From: Streptomyces sp. NBC_01707
GTDB lineage: Bacteria; Actinomycetota; Actinomycetes; Streptomycetales; Streptomycetaceae
DNA length: 64,000 nt
Assembly (NCBI RefSeq): GCF_041438805.1
Contig: NZ_CP109190.1
Coordinates: 7,688,001 to 7,752,000 of the forward strand
Reading direction: 5' to 3'
The notes under the pieces were generated by a model. The model worked only from the letters and a program-made list of their open reading frames with translations. It searched no databases and had not been told where the DNA came from. Position 1 is the first letter of the stretch. Each line of letters begins with the position of its first letter. The position numbers were made by a program, and so were the translations under genes. This document shows, in pieces, positions 54,075 through 63,255 of this stretch.

Positions 54075-54883
54075 CGGACGCCGAGCTGGTCAACCTGCTC
54101 ACCAAGGGCCAGCTCACCGTCCTCGGTCAGGTCCGGGGGGCGTCCAACGCGGTGCTCTACTGCACCGTCGCGTACGAGGGCGAGGAGCGGACCTGCGTCT
54201 ACAAGCCCGTCGCCGGGGAACAGCCGCTGTGGGACTTCCCCGACGGCACGCTCGCCCAGCGGGAGGTGGCCGCGTACGAGGTCTCCGAGGCGATGGGGTG
54301 GGGGCTGGTGCCGCCGACCGTGCTGAGGGACGGGCCGTACGGGGAGGGCATGTGCCAGCTGTGGATCGAGGCGCCTGCCGGGGAATCGGCGGACGGTGAC
54401 TCACCGCTGCTGGCGCTCGTCGAGGACGAGGAGCCTGGGGACGGGTGGAAGCCCGTCGCTCTCGCCGAGGTGGGCGAGGGGAAGACGGCCCTGCTGGTGC
54501 ACGCGGACGATCCGCGGCTGCGGAGGCTCGCGGTGCTCGACGCGGTGATCAACAACGGTGACCGCAAGGGCGGCCACCTGCTGCCCGCGCCCGGCGGCCG
54601 GCTGTACGGCATCGACCACGGTGTGACATTCAACGCGGACGACAAGCTGCGGACGCTGCTGTGGGGGTGGGCGGGCGAGCCGTTGACGGCCGAAGCCGTC
54701 GAGGTGCTGGGGCGGTTGGCGGAGGAACTCGCGCCGGGGGCGGCACTGGTCACTCGACTGGCGGAGCTGATCACCGCGGTGGAGATCGACGCGTTGCGGG
54801 GGAGAGTGGAAGGGCTGCGGGTGGCGGGGCGGCATCCGGAGCCGAGTGGGGGGTGGCCGTCCATACCGTGGCCGCCGGTGTGA
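54038..54883 (+). CDS. SCO1664-family protein (PI3/PI4-kinase-like fold)
   Basis: A 281-residue protein named after S. coelicolor SCO1664, remembered as kinase-like. It shows an N-lobe-like QVRGASNAVLYCTVAYEGEE, a lysine-bearing CVYKPVAGEQPLWDFPDG, a catalytic-loop-like DAVINNGDRKGGHLL with N/D residues, and IDHGVTFN (DH-motif). These are equivalents of the phosphatidylinositol-kinase-type active site. It starts within the DUF3090 gene at 54038, behind GGAAGGA, so coupling is tight. The ligand is unknown; mycothiol-precursor inositol chemistry nearby is suggestive only. Confidence 0.88.
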   Translation: MPAPERIPPGSLTDAELVNLLTKGQLTVLGQVRGASNAVLYCTVAYEGEERTCVYKPVAGEQPLWDFPDGTLAQREVAAYEVSEAMGWGLVPPTVLRDGPYGEGMCQLWIEAPAGESADGDSPLLALVEDEEPGDGWKPVALAEVGEGKTALLVHADDPRLRRLAVLDAVINNGDRKGGHLLPAPGGRLYGIDHGVTFNADDKLRTLLWGWAGEPLTAEAVEVLGRLAEELAPGAALVTRLAELITAVEIDALRGRVEGLRVAGRHPEPSGGWPSIPWPPV

Positions 54884-55275
54884 CGGACGAGACATTGTTC
54901 TGCCCTCACCCGTCCCTCCCCTGAACCGGGGCTCAGCCATGGACCCTGGTGTCCTCAAGCGCCGTACGGGCTTGGCTCTTCGGGGGATCCACCCCGGACC
55001 CCGCCCCTCGGTCCGAGCGCCGGAGGGGCCGCACGGGACTGGCTGGAATTGACGGTCGGGCGGAAACGGCCGCATCGAACGTGTCCGCCGATCGAGGACT
55101 TCTTTTTCGTCCCGCCCGGCGTCCGAGGGCGTCTTCCAGGGGCTTTGAGGCCGTGCCCCGCTTCGGGAAAGGGGCGGCGCGAGGAGGACACATCCGCCAC
55201 GCGCAAGACCGCCTCTCCGGCCAGGATCGCGTATCCGGTTCGTATCCGGAAGCAACGTCCGGTTACGCTCATGAC
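54884..55275. other. 392-base region upstream of mshC
   Basis: No gene is supportable here. The last 50 bases contain two copies of CGTATCCGG one helical turn apart (55230 and 55241) and a related CGTCCGG (55255), then TTACGCT just before the mshC start. The remainder is GC-rich without obvious signals. Confidence 0.6.
55230..55269 (+). promoter_or_regulatory. repeat-bearing promoter of mshC, probably leaderless
   Basis: CGTATCCGGTT and CGTATCCGGAA are direct repeats spaced 11 bases, with a third partial copy CGTCCGG. A -10-like TACGCT (55264-55269) ends six bases before the ATG, and no ribosome site is present, so transcription probably starts at or near the A of the start codon. Confidence 0.5.
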
Positions 55276-56505
55276 ATGCATGCCTGGCCCGCTTCTGAGG
55301 TCCCCGCCCTGCCTGGCAAGGGCCGCGACCTTCGGATCCACGACACCGCGACCGGCGGACGGATCACTCTTGACCCCGGTCCCGTCGCCCGCATCTACGT
55401 CTGCGGCATCACGCCGTACGACGCGACCCACATGGGTCATGCGGCGACCTACAACGCGTTCGACCTCGTTCAGCGCGTGTGGCTCGACACCAAGCGGCAG
55501 GTTCACTATGTCCAGAATGTGACTGACGTGGACGATCCGCTGCTGGAGCGGGCCGTGCGCGACGGTCAGGACTGGACCGAGCTCGCCGAACGCGAGACGG
55601 CCCTCTTCCGCGAGGACATGACCGCCCTGCGCATGCTTCCGCCGGAGCACTACATCGGCGCGGTGGAGGCGATACCCGGCATCGTCCCGCTCGTCGAACG
55701 CCTCCGGGACGCCGGCGCCGCCTACGAGCTCGACGGAGATGTGTACTTCTCCGTCGAGGCCGACCCGCACTTCGGCGAGGTGTCCAACCTGGACGCCGAG
55801 GCGATGCGGCTGCTCTCCGCGGAGCGCGGTGGCGACCCGGAGCGCCCGGGCAAGAAGAACCCGCTCGACCCGATGCTGTGGATGGCCGCCCGCGAGGGCG
55901 AGCCGAGCTGGGACGGTGCCTCGCTCGGCCCGGGCCGGCCCGGCTGGCACATCGAGTGCGTGGCCATCGCCCTGGACCACCTCGGCATGGGCTTCGACGT
56001 CCAGGGAGGCGGGTCCGACCTCGCCTTCCCGCACCACGAGATGGGCGCCTCGCACGCCCAGGTGCTGACCGGCGAGCACCCGTTCGCAAAGGCGTACGTG
56101 CACGCCGGGATGGTGGCCCTGGACGGCGAGAAGATGTCGAAGTCCCGGGGCAACCTGGTCTTCGTGTCGGCGCTGCGCCGGGACGGCGTGGACCCGGCCG
56201 CGATCCGGCTGGCCCTCCTCTCGCACCACTACCGGTCGGACTGGGAGTGGACCGATCAGGTGCTCGCCGACGCCGTCGAGCGGCTCGGACGGTGGCGTTC
56301 CGCCGTCTCCCGGCCCGACGGACCGTCCGCCGACGCCCTGGTCGAGGAGGTCCGCGAGGCCCTCGCCGACGACCTGGACGCCCCGGCCGCCCTGGCGGCC
56401 GTGGACCGCTGGGCCGAGCGTCAGAACGCCGAGGGCGGTGCGGACGAGGGTGCACCCGGTCTCGTCTCGCGTACCGTCGACGCGCTGCTGGGTGTCGCGC
56501 TCTAA
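55276..56505 (+). CDS. mshC: cysteine:glucosaminyl-inositol ligase (mycothiol biosynthesis)
   Basis: A 409-residue class I aminoacyl-tRNA-synthetase-like ligase that joins cysteine to GlcN-Ins in mycothiol synthesis. It has the CysRS-like zinc cysteine C43 ([15 protein letters not shown]), the HIGH-equivalent HMGH, the zinc-ligand segment [20 protein letters not shown] with His in [12 protein letters not shown], and KMSKS ([12 protein letters not shown]). Shorter than cysteinyl-tRNA synthetases, and with the expected MshC C-terminus. ATG 55276 lacks a ribosome site (leaderless likely). It follows SCO1664-type genes as in other actinomycetes. Confidence 0.95.
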   Translation: MHAWPASEVPALPGKGRDLRIHDTATGGRITLDPGPVARIYVCGITPYDATHMGHAATYNAFDLVQRVWLDTKRQVHYVQNVTDVDDPLLERAVRDGQDWTELAERETALFREDMTALRMLPPEHYIGAVEAIPGIVPLVERLRDAGAAYELDGDVYFSVEADPHFGEVSNLDAEAMRLLSAERGGDPERPGKKNPLDPMLWMAAREGEPSWDGASLGPGRPGWHIECVAIALDHLGMGFDVQGGGSDLAFPHHEMGASHAQVLTGEHPFAKAYVHAGMVALDGEKMSKSRGNLVFVSALRRDGVDPAAIRLALLSHHYRSDWEWTDQVLADAVERLGRWRSAVSRPDGPSADALVEEVREALADDLDAPAALAAVDRWAERQNAEGGADEGAPGLVSRTVDALLGVAL

Positions 56506-56539
56506 CACGTTGTAACGACCCGTCTGTTTCCGTCCGGTG

Positions 56540-56584
56540 ACCGGCCTTGGACTTCTCCACGAAGTTCGGGGCCGGTTCTGTTTT
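56540..56584 (+). terminator. hairpin with T-rich tail after mshC
   Basis: ACCGGCC (56540-56546) pairs with GGCCGGT (56570-56576), with an inner ACTTC/GAAGT stem (56551-56565), followed by TCTGTTTT. An intrinsic terminator with a real T-run, uncommon in Streptomyces. Confidence 0.8.
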
Positions 56585-56589
56585 GTCCA

Positions 56590-56621
56590 TGGTCAAATGC
56601 TCGAGACTGCGCTAAAAGCGC
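56590..56621 (+). promoter_or_regulatory. promoter and palindrome overlapping it, GH31 gene
   Basis: TGGTCA (56590-56595), 17 bases, TAAAAG (56613-56618) fits a -35/-10 pair. The palindrome GCGCTAAAAGCGC (56609-56621, 5-base arms) overlaps the -10, and the ATG follows only six bases after the -10. No ribosome site is present. LacI-type operators often have AGCGCT cores. Confidence 0.5.
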
Positions 56622-56624
56622 TCT

Positions 56625-59600
56625 ATGCAATCATCAACGCGCATCAGAGTGGCAGCAGTTGCAGCTCTGCTGGGACTGGTCGCCGTCTTCGCGGGGCCCG
56701 GCAGCGCACAGGCGGAGTCGGCCGAGCCCGACGCCACGACGGTCGGTGATGTCACCGGCTTCCACGCCGACGGGCCCGTCTACCACCTCGAAGCCGGCAC
56801 GGCCGAGGCCCGCGTGAGCTTCGTCTCCACCGAGACCTTCCGTATCGAACTGGCCCCGGACGGTACGTTCGCCGACCCGACCGGCGACGACATAGTCCTG
56901 CCGCAGGGCGCCCCGCCGCACACCCGGTGGAAGGAGAGGAGCGACCGCTACGAACTCTCCACCGGCAGCATCACCCTGCGCGCCTACAAGTCGCCGCTGC
57001 GCTTCGAACTCCGGCGGGCCGACGGCAGCCTCGTCTGGTCCGAGGCCAAGGGGCTGAGCTGGGACGGGACGCGGACCACCCAGACCCTGGCCCGCGGCGC
57101 CGACGAGCAGTTCTACGGCGCCGGGATGCAGAACGGCCGCGGCAACACCTCGCACCGCGGCCAGACCGTCGAGGTCGGCGTCGACTACAACTGGGACGAC
57201 GGGGGCCACCCCAACTCCGTGCCGTTCTACCTCTCCTCGGCCGGATACGGCGTCTTCCGCAACACGTACGCACCCAACACCTACGCGTTCACCGACCCGG
57301 TGACCACCAGCGCGCAGGAACAGCGCTTCGACGCCTACTACTTCGCCGGCGACGGTGCCAAGGACGTCATCGGCCAGTACACGAAGCTCACCGGCAAGCC
57401 CTTCCTGCCGCCCGTGTACGGAATGGAGATCGGCGACGCCGACTGCTATCTGCACAACGCCAACCGTGGCGAGCGCCGCACCCTGGACGCCCTGAAGATC
57501 GCCGACGGTTACGTCGAGCACGACATGCCGAACGGCTGGATGCTCGTCAACGACGGCTACGGCTGCGGTTACGAGGACCTCGCCGAGACCGCCAAGGGCC
57601 TCCAGGACCGTGGCATGCAGCTCGGACTGTGGACCGAGGACGGCATCGACAAGATCGCCGACCAGGTCAAGGCAGGGCAGCGGGTGGCCAAGCTCGACGT
57701 CGCATGGGTCGGCTCGGGCTACAAGTTCGCTCTCGACGGCTGCAAGGACGCGTACAAGGGCATCGAGGACAACAGCGACGCCCGCGGCTTCACCTACGCT
57801 CCCGAGAGCTGGTCGGGGGCGCAGCGCTGCGGCGTCCAGTGGTCCGGTGACCAGTACGGCACCTGGGACTACATCCGCTGGCAGATCCCGACCTACGCGG
57901 GGGCCACGATGTCCGGCCTCGCCTACACGACCGGCGACGTGGACGGCATCTTCGGCGGCAGCGCCAAGACGTACACCCGTGACCTGCAGTGGAAGATGTT
58001 CCTCGGCACCACGATGACGATGGACGGCTGGGCGGCCAGCGACAAGCAGCCCTACCGGTACGGCGAGCCGTACACCACCATCAACCGCGACTACCTCAAG
58101 CTCAAGGAGTCGCTGCTGCCGTACCAGTACTCGTACGCACACGAGGCGACCAAGACCGGCGTCGGCATGGTCCGCCCGCTCGTCCTCGAGTACCCGGACG
58201 ACCCCAAGGCGGCGACGGACGCGGCGAAGTACGAGTTCATGTCCGGCGAGGACTTCCTCGTCGCACCCGTCTACCAGGACAGCACCCGGCGCGACGGGAT
58301 CTATCTGCCGAAGGGCACCTGGATCGACTACTGGAGCGGCCGGACGTACGAGGGGCCGACCACCGTCGACCACTACAGTGCCCCGCTCGACACCCTGCCG
58401 CTCTTCGTGAAGGCCGGTGCCAGCGTGCCGATGTGGCCGGGCATCCGCTCGTACCAGGACCGCACGAGCGACTCCCCGCTGGCCTGGGACATCTACCCGC
58501 AGGGCAGGTCCTCCTTCACGCTGTACGAGGACGACGGCGTCACCCGCCGGCACCGCGACGGCCAGTACGCCACCCAGCGGGCGGACGTCGACGCACCCGT
58601 CCGGGGTTCGGGCGACATCACTGTGAACATCGGTGAGAGCAAGGGGCACTTCACCGGCAAGCAGAGCCGGCGACCGTACGAGTTCAGCGTGCACACCGGG
58701 TCGGCACCGAGGTCCGTCGAGCTGAACGGCACACTGCCCCGGTTGGGCTCCGCGGCCGCGTACCGGACCGCCAAGCAGGGCTGGTGGTACGACCAGGACG
58801 ACCGCGGTGGCGTGGTGAAGATCAAGACCGCGCCGCTGAGCACGGACCGGAAGTTCAGCCTGAGGCTGAAGGGAACCAGCGCCGTCGGCGGCAGGAAGGC
58901 GTCCACCACGGCCGTCGTCTCCGCGCCGGACGCGCAGGAGGTCGGGGCGGGAGTCGAGGGCACCGTAGCCGTCGATGTCACCGCGGGCAGCGCCGATGTG
59001 ACGGACGCGGCGGTCACCCTGGACGTCCCCGAGGGGTGGCAGGTCACCCCGGCGAAGACCGTGGACCGGATCCCGGCGGGAACCACCCGGCGGGTCGAGG
59101 TGGCGGTCACTCCGGCCAAGGACGCCGTGGCCGGGGAGGCCCGGATCACCGCGCTCGCTCGCTACCGGGCGGCGGGTGAAGCCCGTACCACCGTTCAGCG
59201 GTTCGCGGCCGGGGTGATGCCTCAGCCCCCGACCGCCGACACCTGGGCGAGCGATCTGGTCTGGCTGAAGTCGACCAACGGCTACGGGCCGGCCGAGCGC
59301 GACCGCAGCAACGGCGAGTCGGGTGCGACCGACGGGCACACCCTCACCCTTGCCGGGAAGACCTACGAGAAGGGGATCGGTTCTCATGCCGACTCCGACA
59401 TCGAGGTCTATCTCGGCGGGCGCTGCACCACGTTCACCGCCGACGCGGGGATCGACGACGAGATCAACGGCTACGGCGAAGTGGCCTTCTCCGTCGAGGC
59501 GGACGGCAAGGTGCTGTGGACGTCGCCGAAGGTGACCGGGGCGTCGGCGACCGTGCCGGTCGAGGTGGACGTCGCCGGTGCGCGCCATGTGCACCTGAAG

Positions 59601-59672
59601 GTCACCGACACCAACGGTTCCAAGACGGGTGACCACGGGGACTGGGCCGCGGCGCGGTTCAGCTGTTCCTGA
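56625..59672 (+). CDS. secreted glycoside hydrolase family 31 enzyme with NEW3 and NPCBM domains
   Basis: A 1015-residue secreted protein. Sec signal peptide (cleavage after about residue 30, GSAQA), N-terminal GH31 beta domain, catalytic barrel (~280-600) with nucleophile D358 in VAKLDVAWVGSG and acid/base D409 in WSGDQYGTW, GH31 beta-sheet domain with GTWIDYWSGRTYEG, then a NEW3 alpha-galactosidase-associated domain (~780-865), and a C-terminal NPCBM carbohydrate-binding domain (~875-1015, GIGSHADSDIEVYLGGRC). It would release sugars from an extracellular alpha-glucan or related polymer. It sits between mshC and parJ, genes that I recall as adjacent in S. coelicolor, so it is probably an insertion. 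Confidence 0.9.
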   Translation: MQSSTRIRVAAVAALLGLVAVFAGPGSAQAESAEPDATTVGDVTGFHADGPVYHLEAGTAEARVSFVSTETFRIELAPDGTFADPTGDDIVLPQGAPPHTRWKERSDRYELSTGSITLRAYKSPLRFELRRADGSLVWSEAKGLSWDGTRTTQTLARGADEQFYGAGMQNGRGNTSHRGQTVEVGVDYNWDDGGHPNSVPFYLSSAGYGVFRNTYAPNTYAFTDPVTTSAQEQRFDAYYFAGDGAKDVIGQYTKLTGKPFLPPVYGMEIGDADCYLHNANRGERRTLDALKIADGYVEHDMPNGWMLVNDGYGCGYEDLAETAKGLQDRGMQLGLWTEDGIDKIADQVKAGQRVAKLDVAWVGSGYKFALDGCKDAYKGIEDNSDARGFTYAPESWSGAQRCGVQWSGDQYGTWDYIRWQIPTYAGATMSGLAYTTGDVDGIFGGSAKTYTRDLQWKMFLGTTMTMDGWAASDKQPYRYGEPYTTINRDYLKLKESLLPYQYSYAHEATKTGVGMVRPLVLEYPDDPKAATDAAKYEFMSGEDFLVAPVYQDSTRRDGIYLPKGTWIDYWSGRTYEGPTTVDHYSAPLDTLPLFVKAGASVPMWPGIRSYQDRTSDSPLAWDIYPQGRSSFTLYEDDGVTRRHRDGQYATQRADVDAPVRGSGDITVNIGESKGHFTGKQSRRPYEFSVHTGSAPRSVELNGTLPRLGSAAAYRTAKQGWWYDQDDRGGVVKIKTAPLSTDRKFSLRLKGTSAVGGRKASTTAVVSAPDAQEVGAGVEGTVAVDVTAGSADVTDAAVTLDVPEGWQVTPAKTVDRIPAGTTRRVEVAVTPAKDAVAGEARITALARYRAAGEARTTVQRFAAGVMPQPPTADTWASDLVWLKSTNGYGPAERDRSNGESGATDGHTLTLAGKTYEKGIGSHADSDIEVYLGGRCTTFTADAGIDDEINGYGEVAFSVEADGKVLWTSPKVTGASATVPVEVDVAGARHVHLKVTDTNGSKTGDHGDWAAARFSCS

Positions 59673-59678
59673 CAGCAG

Positions 59679-59711
59679 GAGCGCCGGGCGGGTCACACCC
59701 GCCCGGCGCTC
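59679..59711. terminator. bidirectional hairpin between GH31 and parJ
   Basis: GAGCGCCGGGCGGGT (59679-59693) pairs with ACCCGCCCGGCGCTC (59697-59711), 15 base pairs around CAC, in a convergent gap. Confidence 0.9.
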
Positions 59712-59741
59712 GGCCGGTCGCGACGCACTGCCGTACCGTCC

Positions 59742-60791
59742 TCAGTCCTCCGATGAATCCGGCGAACCCGATGAGTCCTCGGGACCGGAACCGGTGTCGT
59801 CGTCGGAGGGCCTGTCCTGAGCGGACTCGCCCGTGGCTCCCTGCGGCGGTCCCGGCTCCGGCTTCGGCGGCTTCGGCGGTCTGGTCCGCCCGCTCGACGT
59901 GTCGCGCAGGTATGAGGCGTCACCGCTCTCGGTGGCATGCCCGCCGGGCGCGACGTCCCGGCGCCGCAGATAACGCTCGAACTCCCGGGCGATGGCCTCG
60001 CCCGACGCTTCGGGAAGCTCCGCGGTGTCCCTGGCCTCCTCCAGCGTCTGCACGTACTCGGCCACTTCGCTGTCCTCGGCGGCCAGTTGGTCGACCCCGA
60101 GCTGCCAGGCACGCGCGTCCTCGGGCAGTTCGCCCAGCGGGATGCGCAGCCCGATCAGGTCCTCCAGACGGTTCAGCAGCGCCATGGTCGCCTTCGGGTT
60201 CGGCGGTTGCGACACATAGTGCGGCACCGCCGCCCACAGGCTCACCGCGGGCACGCCGGCATGCGTGCAGGCCTCCTGGAGGATGCCGACGATGCCCGTC
60301 GGGCCCTCGTACCGGGTCTCCTCCAGGTCCATGGTGCGCGCCAGGTCCGGATCGGACGTGACCCCGCTGACCGGTACGGGGCGGGTGTGCGGTGTGTCGC
60401 CGAGCAGTGCGCCGAGGACCACCACCATCTCCACGCCCAGCTCATGGGCGAAGCCCAGGAGCTCGTTGCAGAACGAGCGCCAGCGCATCGACGGCTCGAT
60501 ACCGCGGACCAGGACGAGATCGCGGGGTTTGTCCCCGCCGACGCGGACCACGGAGAGCCGGGTGGTCGGCCAGGTGATCTTGCGTACCCCGCCGTCCAGC
60601 CACACCGTCGGCCGGTTGACCTGGAAGTCGTAGTAGTCCTCGGCGTCGAGCGCCGCGAACACCTCGCCCTTCCACTCCCGGTCCAGGTGCGCGACCGCTG
60701 TGGAAGCGGCGTCACCTGCGTCGTTCCATCCCTCGAACGCGGCCACCATGACCGGGTCGATCAGCTCGGGAACCCCCTCGAGCTCGATCAC
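59742..60791 (-). CDS. parJ: PAC2-family protein, ParJ
   Basis: A 349-residue PAC2-fold protein. It begins MIELEGVPELIDPVMVAAFE, with VVVLGALLGDTPHTRPVPVS and the late LPEASGEAIAREFERYLRR before a disordered Pro/Ser/Asp-rich tail (from about 300). GTG 60791 follows AAGGAGG. The S. coelicolor counterpart SCO1662 was described as ParJ, an actinobacterial protein that regulates ParA polymerisation and chromosome segregation at sporulation; the location next to mshC (SCO1663) supports the same gene here. Assignment rests on family and synteny, not on an alignment. Confidence 0.85.
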   Translation of the reverse strand: MIELEGVPELIDPVMVAAFEGWNDAGDAASTAVAHLDREWKGEVFAALDAEDYYDFQVNRPTVWLDGGVRKITWPTTRLSVVRVGGDKPRDLVLVRGIEPSMRWRSFCNELLGFAHELGVEMVVVLGALLGDTPHTRPVPVSGVTSDPDLARTMDLEETRYEGPTGIVGILQEACTHAGVPAVSLWAAVPHYVSQPPNPKATMALLNRLEDLIGLRIPLGELPEDARAWQLGVDQLAAEDSEVAEYVQTLEEARDTAELPEASGEAIAREFERYLRRRDVAPGGHATESGDASYLRDTSSGRTRPPKPPKPEPGPPQGATGESAQDRPSDDDTGSGPEDSSGSPDSSED

Positions 60792-60970
60792 CCAGGCCTC
60801 CTTCCGAAGTTCCCTTGCGTACGCACCAACCTTACGGCTTCCGGCCTCTCCCGCCGCAGCCCCTGTGCACGGCCGGGTGAACCCGGCCCCACGAGGTGCA
60901 TCACCGGTTCAACCAGGGCATCTGTTTCCGAATACATCCGAGCTGTGTCGCGGGGATTTCGTCTCAACTC

Positions 60971-61028
60971 TGGACGTTGGGGCTGTCGCACCGCTATACA
61001 TCGGATGACCAGAACAGAGGTCCGATGT
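60971..61028 (+). promoter_or_regulatory. promoter and operator of the fuconate operon
   Basis: TGGACG (60971-60976), 18 bases, TATACA (60995-61000) is a fair promoter. ACATCGGA (60998-61005) and TCCGATGT (61021-61028) are perfect inverted repeats with a 15-base spacer, covering the -10 and expected start site. A related TACATCCGA occurs near 60932. No regulator gene is adjacent within the window. Confidence 0.55.
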
Positions 61029-61047
61029 TATTCCCCTGGGGGCGCAC

Positions 61048-62394
61048 ATGAGTCAGACCGTCACGGACTTCGAGGTCCACGACATCCGCTTTCCGACCTC
61101 GGAGCAACTGGACGGCTCGGACGCCATGAACCCCGATCCCGACTACTCCGCCGCCTACGTCGTCCTGCGCACCGATACCCCGCTCGGCTCGGAGGCGGAC
61201 GGAACCGTCATCGAGGGCCATGGCTTCTGCTTCACCATCGGACGCGGCAACGAGGTCATGGCAGCCGCCATCGAAGCGATGCGCCCGTATGTGATCGGGC
61301 GCGCGGCCCCCCGTACCGCGGCCGATCTCGGCGCGCTGTACCGCGAGCTCACCCATGACTCGCAACTGCGGTGGCTCGGCCCCGAGAAGGGCGTGATGCA
61401 CATGGCGGCAGGCGCGGTCGTCAACGCGGCCTGGGACCTGGCCGCCAAGCAGGCGGGCCGACCCGTCTGGCAGTTCCTCTCCGAGATGACGCCGCAGGAG
61501 CTCGTCTCCCTCATCGACTTCCGCTATCTCACCGACGTCCTCACCCCCGACGAGGCACTCGAGATCCTGCAGGCCGCCGAACCGGGCCGCGCCGAACGTG
61601 CCGAACGGCTGCGCGCCGAGGGCTACCCCGCGTACACCACCTCACCGGGCTGGCTCGGCTACTCCGACGACAAGCTGGTCCGGCTCGCGAAGGAGGCCGT
61701 CGCCGACGGGTTCACCCAGATCAAGCTGAAGGTCGGCGGAGACCTCGGCGACGACATCCGCAGACTCGCCCTGGCCCGCGAGGCCGTCGGACCCGACATC
61801 AGGATCGCCGTCGACGCCAACCAGCGGTGGGACGTCGCCGACGCGGTGGAGTGGATGACCGCGCTCGCGCCGTACGACCCGCACTGGATCGAGGAACCGA
61901 CCAGCCCCGACGACATCCTCGGCCACGCCGCCGTACGGGCCGGCCAGCCGATCAAGGTCGCCACCGGTGAACACGTCGCCAACCGCGTCGTGTTCAAGCA
62001 GCTGCTCCAGGCCGGCGCGGTCGACTTCGTCCAGATCGACGCCGCGCGAGTGGCGGGCGTCAACGAGAACCTGGCGATCCTGCTGCTCGCCGCCAAGTTC
62101 GGCGTGCCGGTCTGCCCGCACGCGGGCGGCGTCGGACTGTGCGAGCTGGTGCAGCACCTGTCGATGTTCGACTATGTGGCCGTCTCCGGCAGCTGGGAGA
62201 ACCGCGTCATCGAGTACGTCGACCATCTCCACGAACACTTCGCCGACCCCACCGTGATCGAAGCGGGGCGCTACGTCGCCCCGCGCGCCCCGGGCTTCTC
62301 CGCCCGGATGCTCCCCGCCTCGATCTCCGCACACCGCTACCCGGAGGGCCCCGTATGGCAGGCCCGCCGCACGCCTGAGGAGGCCGACCGATGA
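61048..62394 (+). CDS. L-fuconate dehydratase (enolase superfamily)
   Basis: A 448-residue dehydratase. The N-terminal capping domain ([32 protein letters not shown]) is followed by the barrel with catalytic lysine motif [11 protein letters not shown], metal ligands in [27 protein letters not shown] and [13 protein letters not shown], and the [18 protein letters not shown] histidine motif. FDGSDAM and HAGGVGL are typical of L-fuconate dehydratases (L-fuconate to 2-keto-3-deoxyfuconate). It overlaps the SDR gene by four bases and is followed by a sugar-binding lipoprotein, making a sugar-acid operon. Confidence 0.87.
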   Translation: MSQTVTDFEVHDIRFPTSEQLDGSDAMNPDPDYSAAYVVLRTDTPLGSEADGTVIEGHGFCFTIGRGNEVMAAAIEAMRPYVIGRAAPRTAADLGALYRELTHDSQLRWLGPEKGVMHMAAGAVVNAAWDLAAKQAGRPVWQFLSEMTPQELVSLIDFRYLTDVLTPDEALEILQAAEPGRAERAERLRAEGYPAYTTSPGWLGYSDDKLVRLAKEAVADGFTQIKLKVGGDLGDDIRRLALAREAVGPDIRIAVDANQRWDVADAVEWMTALAPYDPHWIEEPTSPDDILGHAAVRAGQPIKVATGEHVANRVVFKQLLQAGAVDFVQIDAARVAGVNENLAILLLAAKFGVPVCPHAGGVGLCELVQHLSMFDYVAVSGSWENRVIEYVDHLHEHFADPTVIEAGRYVAPRAPGFSARMLPASISAHRYPEGPVWQARRTPEEADR

Positions 62395-63170
62395 CCGGTA
62401 CAAGGGACTTCGAGGGGATGTCCGCCCTGGTGACGGGCGGCGCCTCCGGTATCGGGGCCGCCGTCGCGACCCTGCTGCTGGAGCGCGGCGCGCACGTCGC
62501 CGTACTCGACCGGGAGACCGCCGGCGCCCCCGCGGGCACGTTCGCCCTCAAGGCGGACGTCACCGACGACGACGCCGTACGCGAGGCGGTGGACCGGGCC
62601 GCCGCCGAACTGGGTGGTCTGCACACCCTGGTCTCCAACGCGGGCATCGGCTCCATCGGCACCGTCGAGGACAACGACGACGACGAGTGGACCCGCGTCC
62701 TGGACATCAACGTCCTCGGCATGGTCCGCACCGCCCGGCACGCCCTGCCCCATCTGCGGCGCGCGGCGGCCGACCGCCCCGGCTCCGTCTCCATCACCCA
62801 GACCTGCTCCATCGCGGCGACCGCCGGGCTGCCGCAGCGCGCCCTGTACAGCGCCAGCAAGGGCGCGGTCCTGTCGCTGACCCTCGCCATGGCCGCCGAC
62901 CATGTCCGCGAAGGAGTCCGCGTCAACTGCGTCAACCCCGGCACCGCGGACACCCCGTGGATCGGCCGGCTCCTCGGTCAGGCCGGCGACCCGGCAGCCG
63001 AGCGCGCCGCCCTCAACGCCCGGCAGCCGCTGGGACGGCTGGTGTCGGCCGACGAGGTGGCCGCCGCGATCGTCTACCTGGCGAGCCCGGCCGCCGCCTC
63101 GGTCACCGGCACGGCACTCGCCGTCGACGGCGGCATGCAGGGCCTGCGACTTCGGCCCGCCGCCGACTGA
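62391..63170 (+). CDS. SDR family oxidoreductase, fuconate pathway
   Basis: A 259-residue SDR. The motifs are [20 protein letters not shown], the DVTDDDAV loop, the SNAGIGSIG segment, and catalytic [23 protein letters not shown] (Ser, YxxxK), then [14 protein letters not shown]. It starts within the previous stop (ATGA), so it is co-translated with the fuconate dehydratase. By context it could oxidise L-fucose, L-fuconate precursor, or 2-keto-3-deoxy-fuconate; the neighbouring step is unknown. NAD(P) preference cannot be told: the residue after the second strand is Asp (VLDRE), favouring NAD. Confidence 0.9.
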   Translation: MTGTRDFEGMSALVTGGASGIGAAVATLLLERGAHVAVLDRETAGAPAGTFALKADVTDDDAVREAVDRAAAELGGLHTLVSNAGIGSIGTVEDNDDDEWTRVLDINVLGMVRTARHALPHLRRAAADRPGSVSITQTCSIAATAGLPQRALYSASKGAVLSLTLAMAADHVREGVRVNCVNPGTADTPWIGRLLGQAGDPAAERAALNARQPLGRLVSADEVAAAIVYLASPAAASVTGTALAVDGGMQGLRLRPAAD

Positions 63171-63255
63171 CCCCGCTCCAGCGCCCCTTGAGCCCCACGC
63201 ACCAGTCTTTGCCAACCCAGCACCGAGCCGGTACTCCACAAAGGACGGGACACCA

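Noticed and set aside
54884..55275. SigR-type promoter (GGAAT-18-GTT) for mshC
   Set aside because: GGAAT occurs but no GTT at the right spacing was found.
56634..59696. 1020-residue minus-strand open frame opposite the GH31 gene
   Set aside because: Exactly antisense to a gene with intact catalytic motifs; its protein has no recognisable domain.
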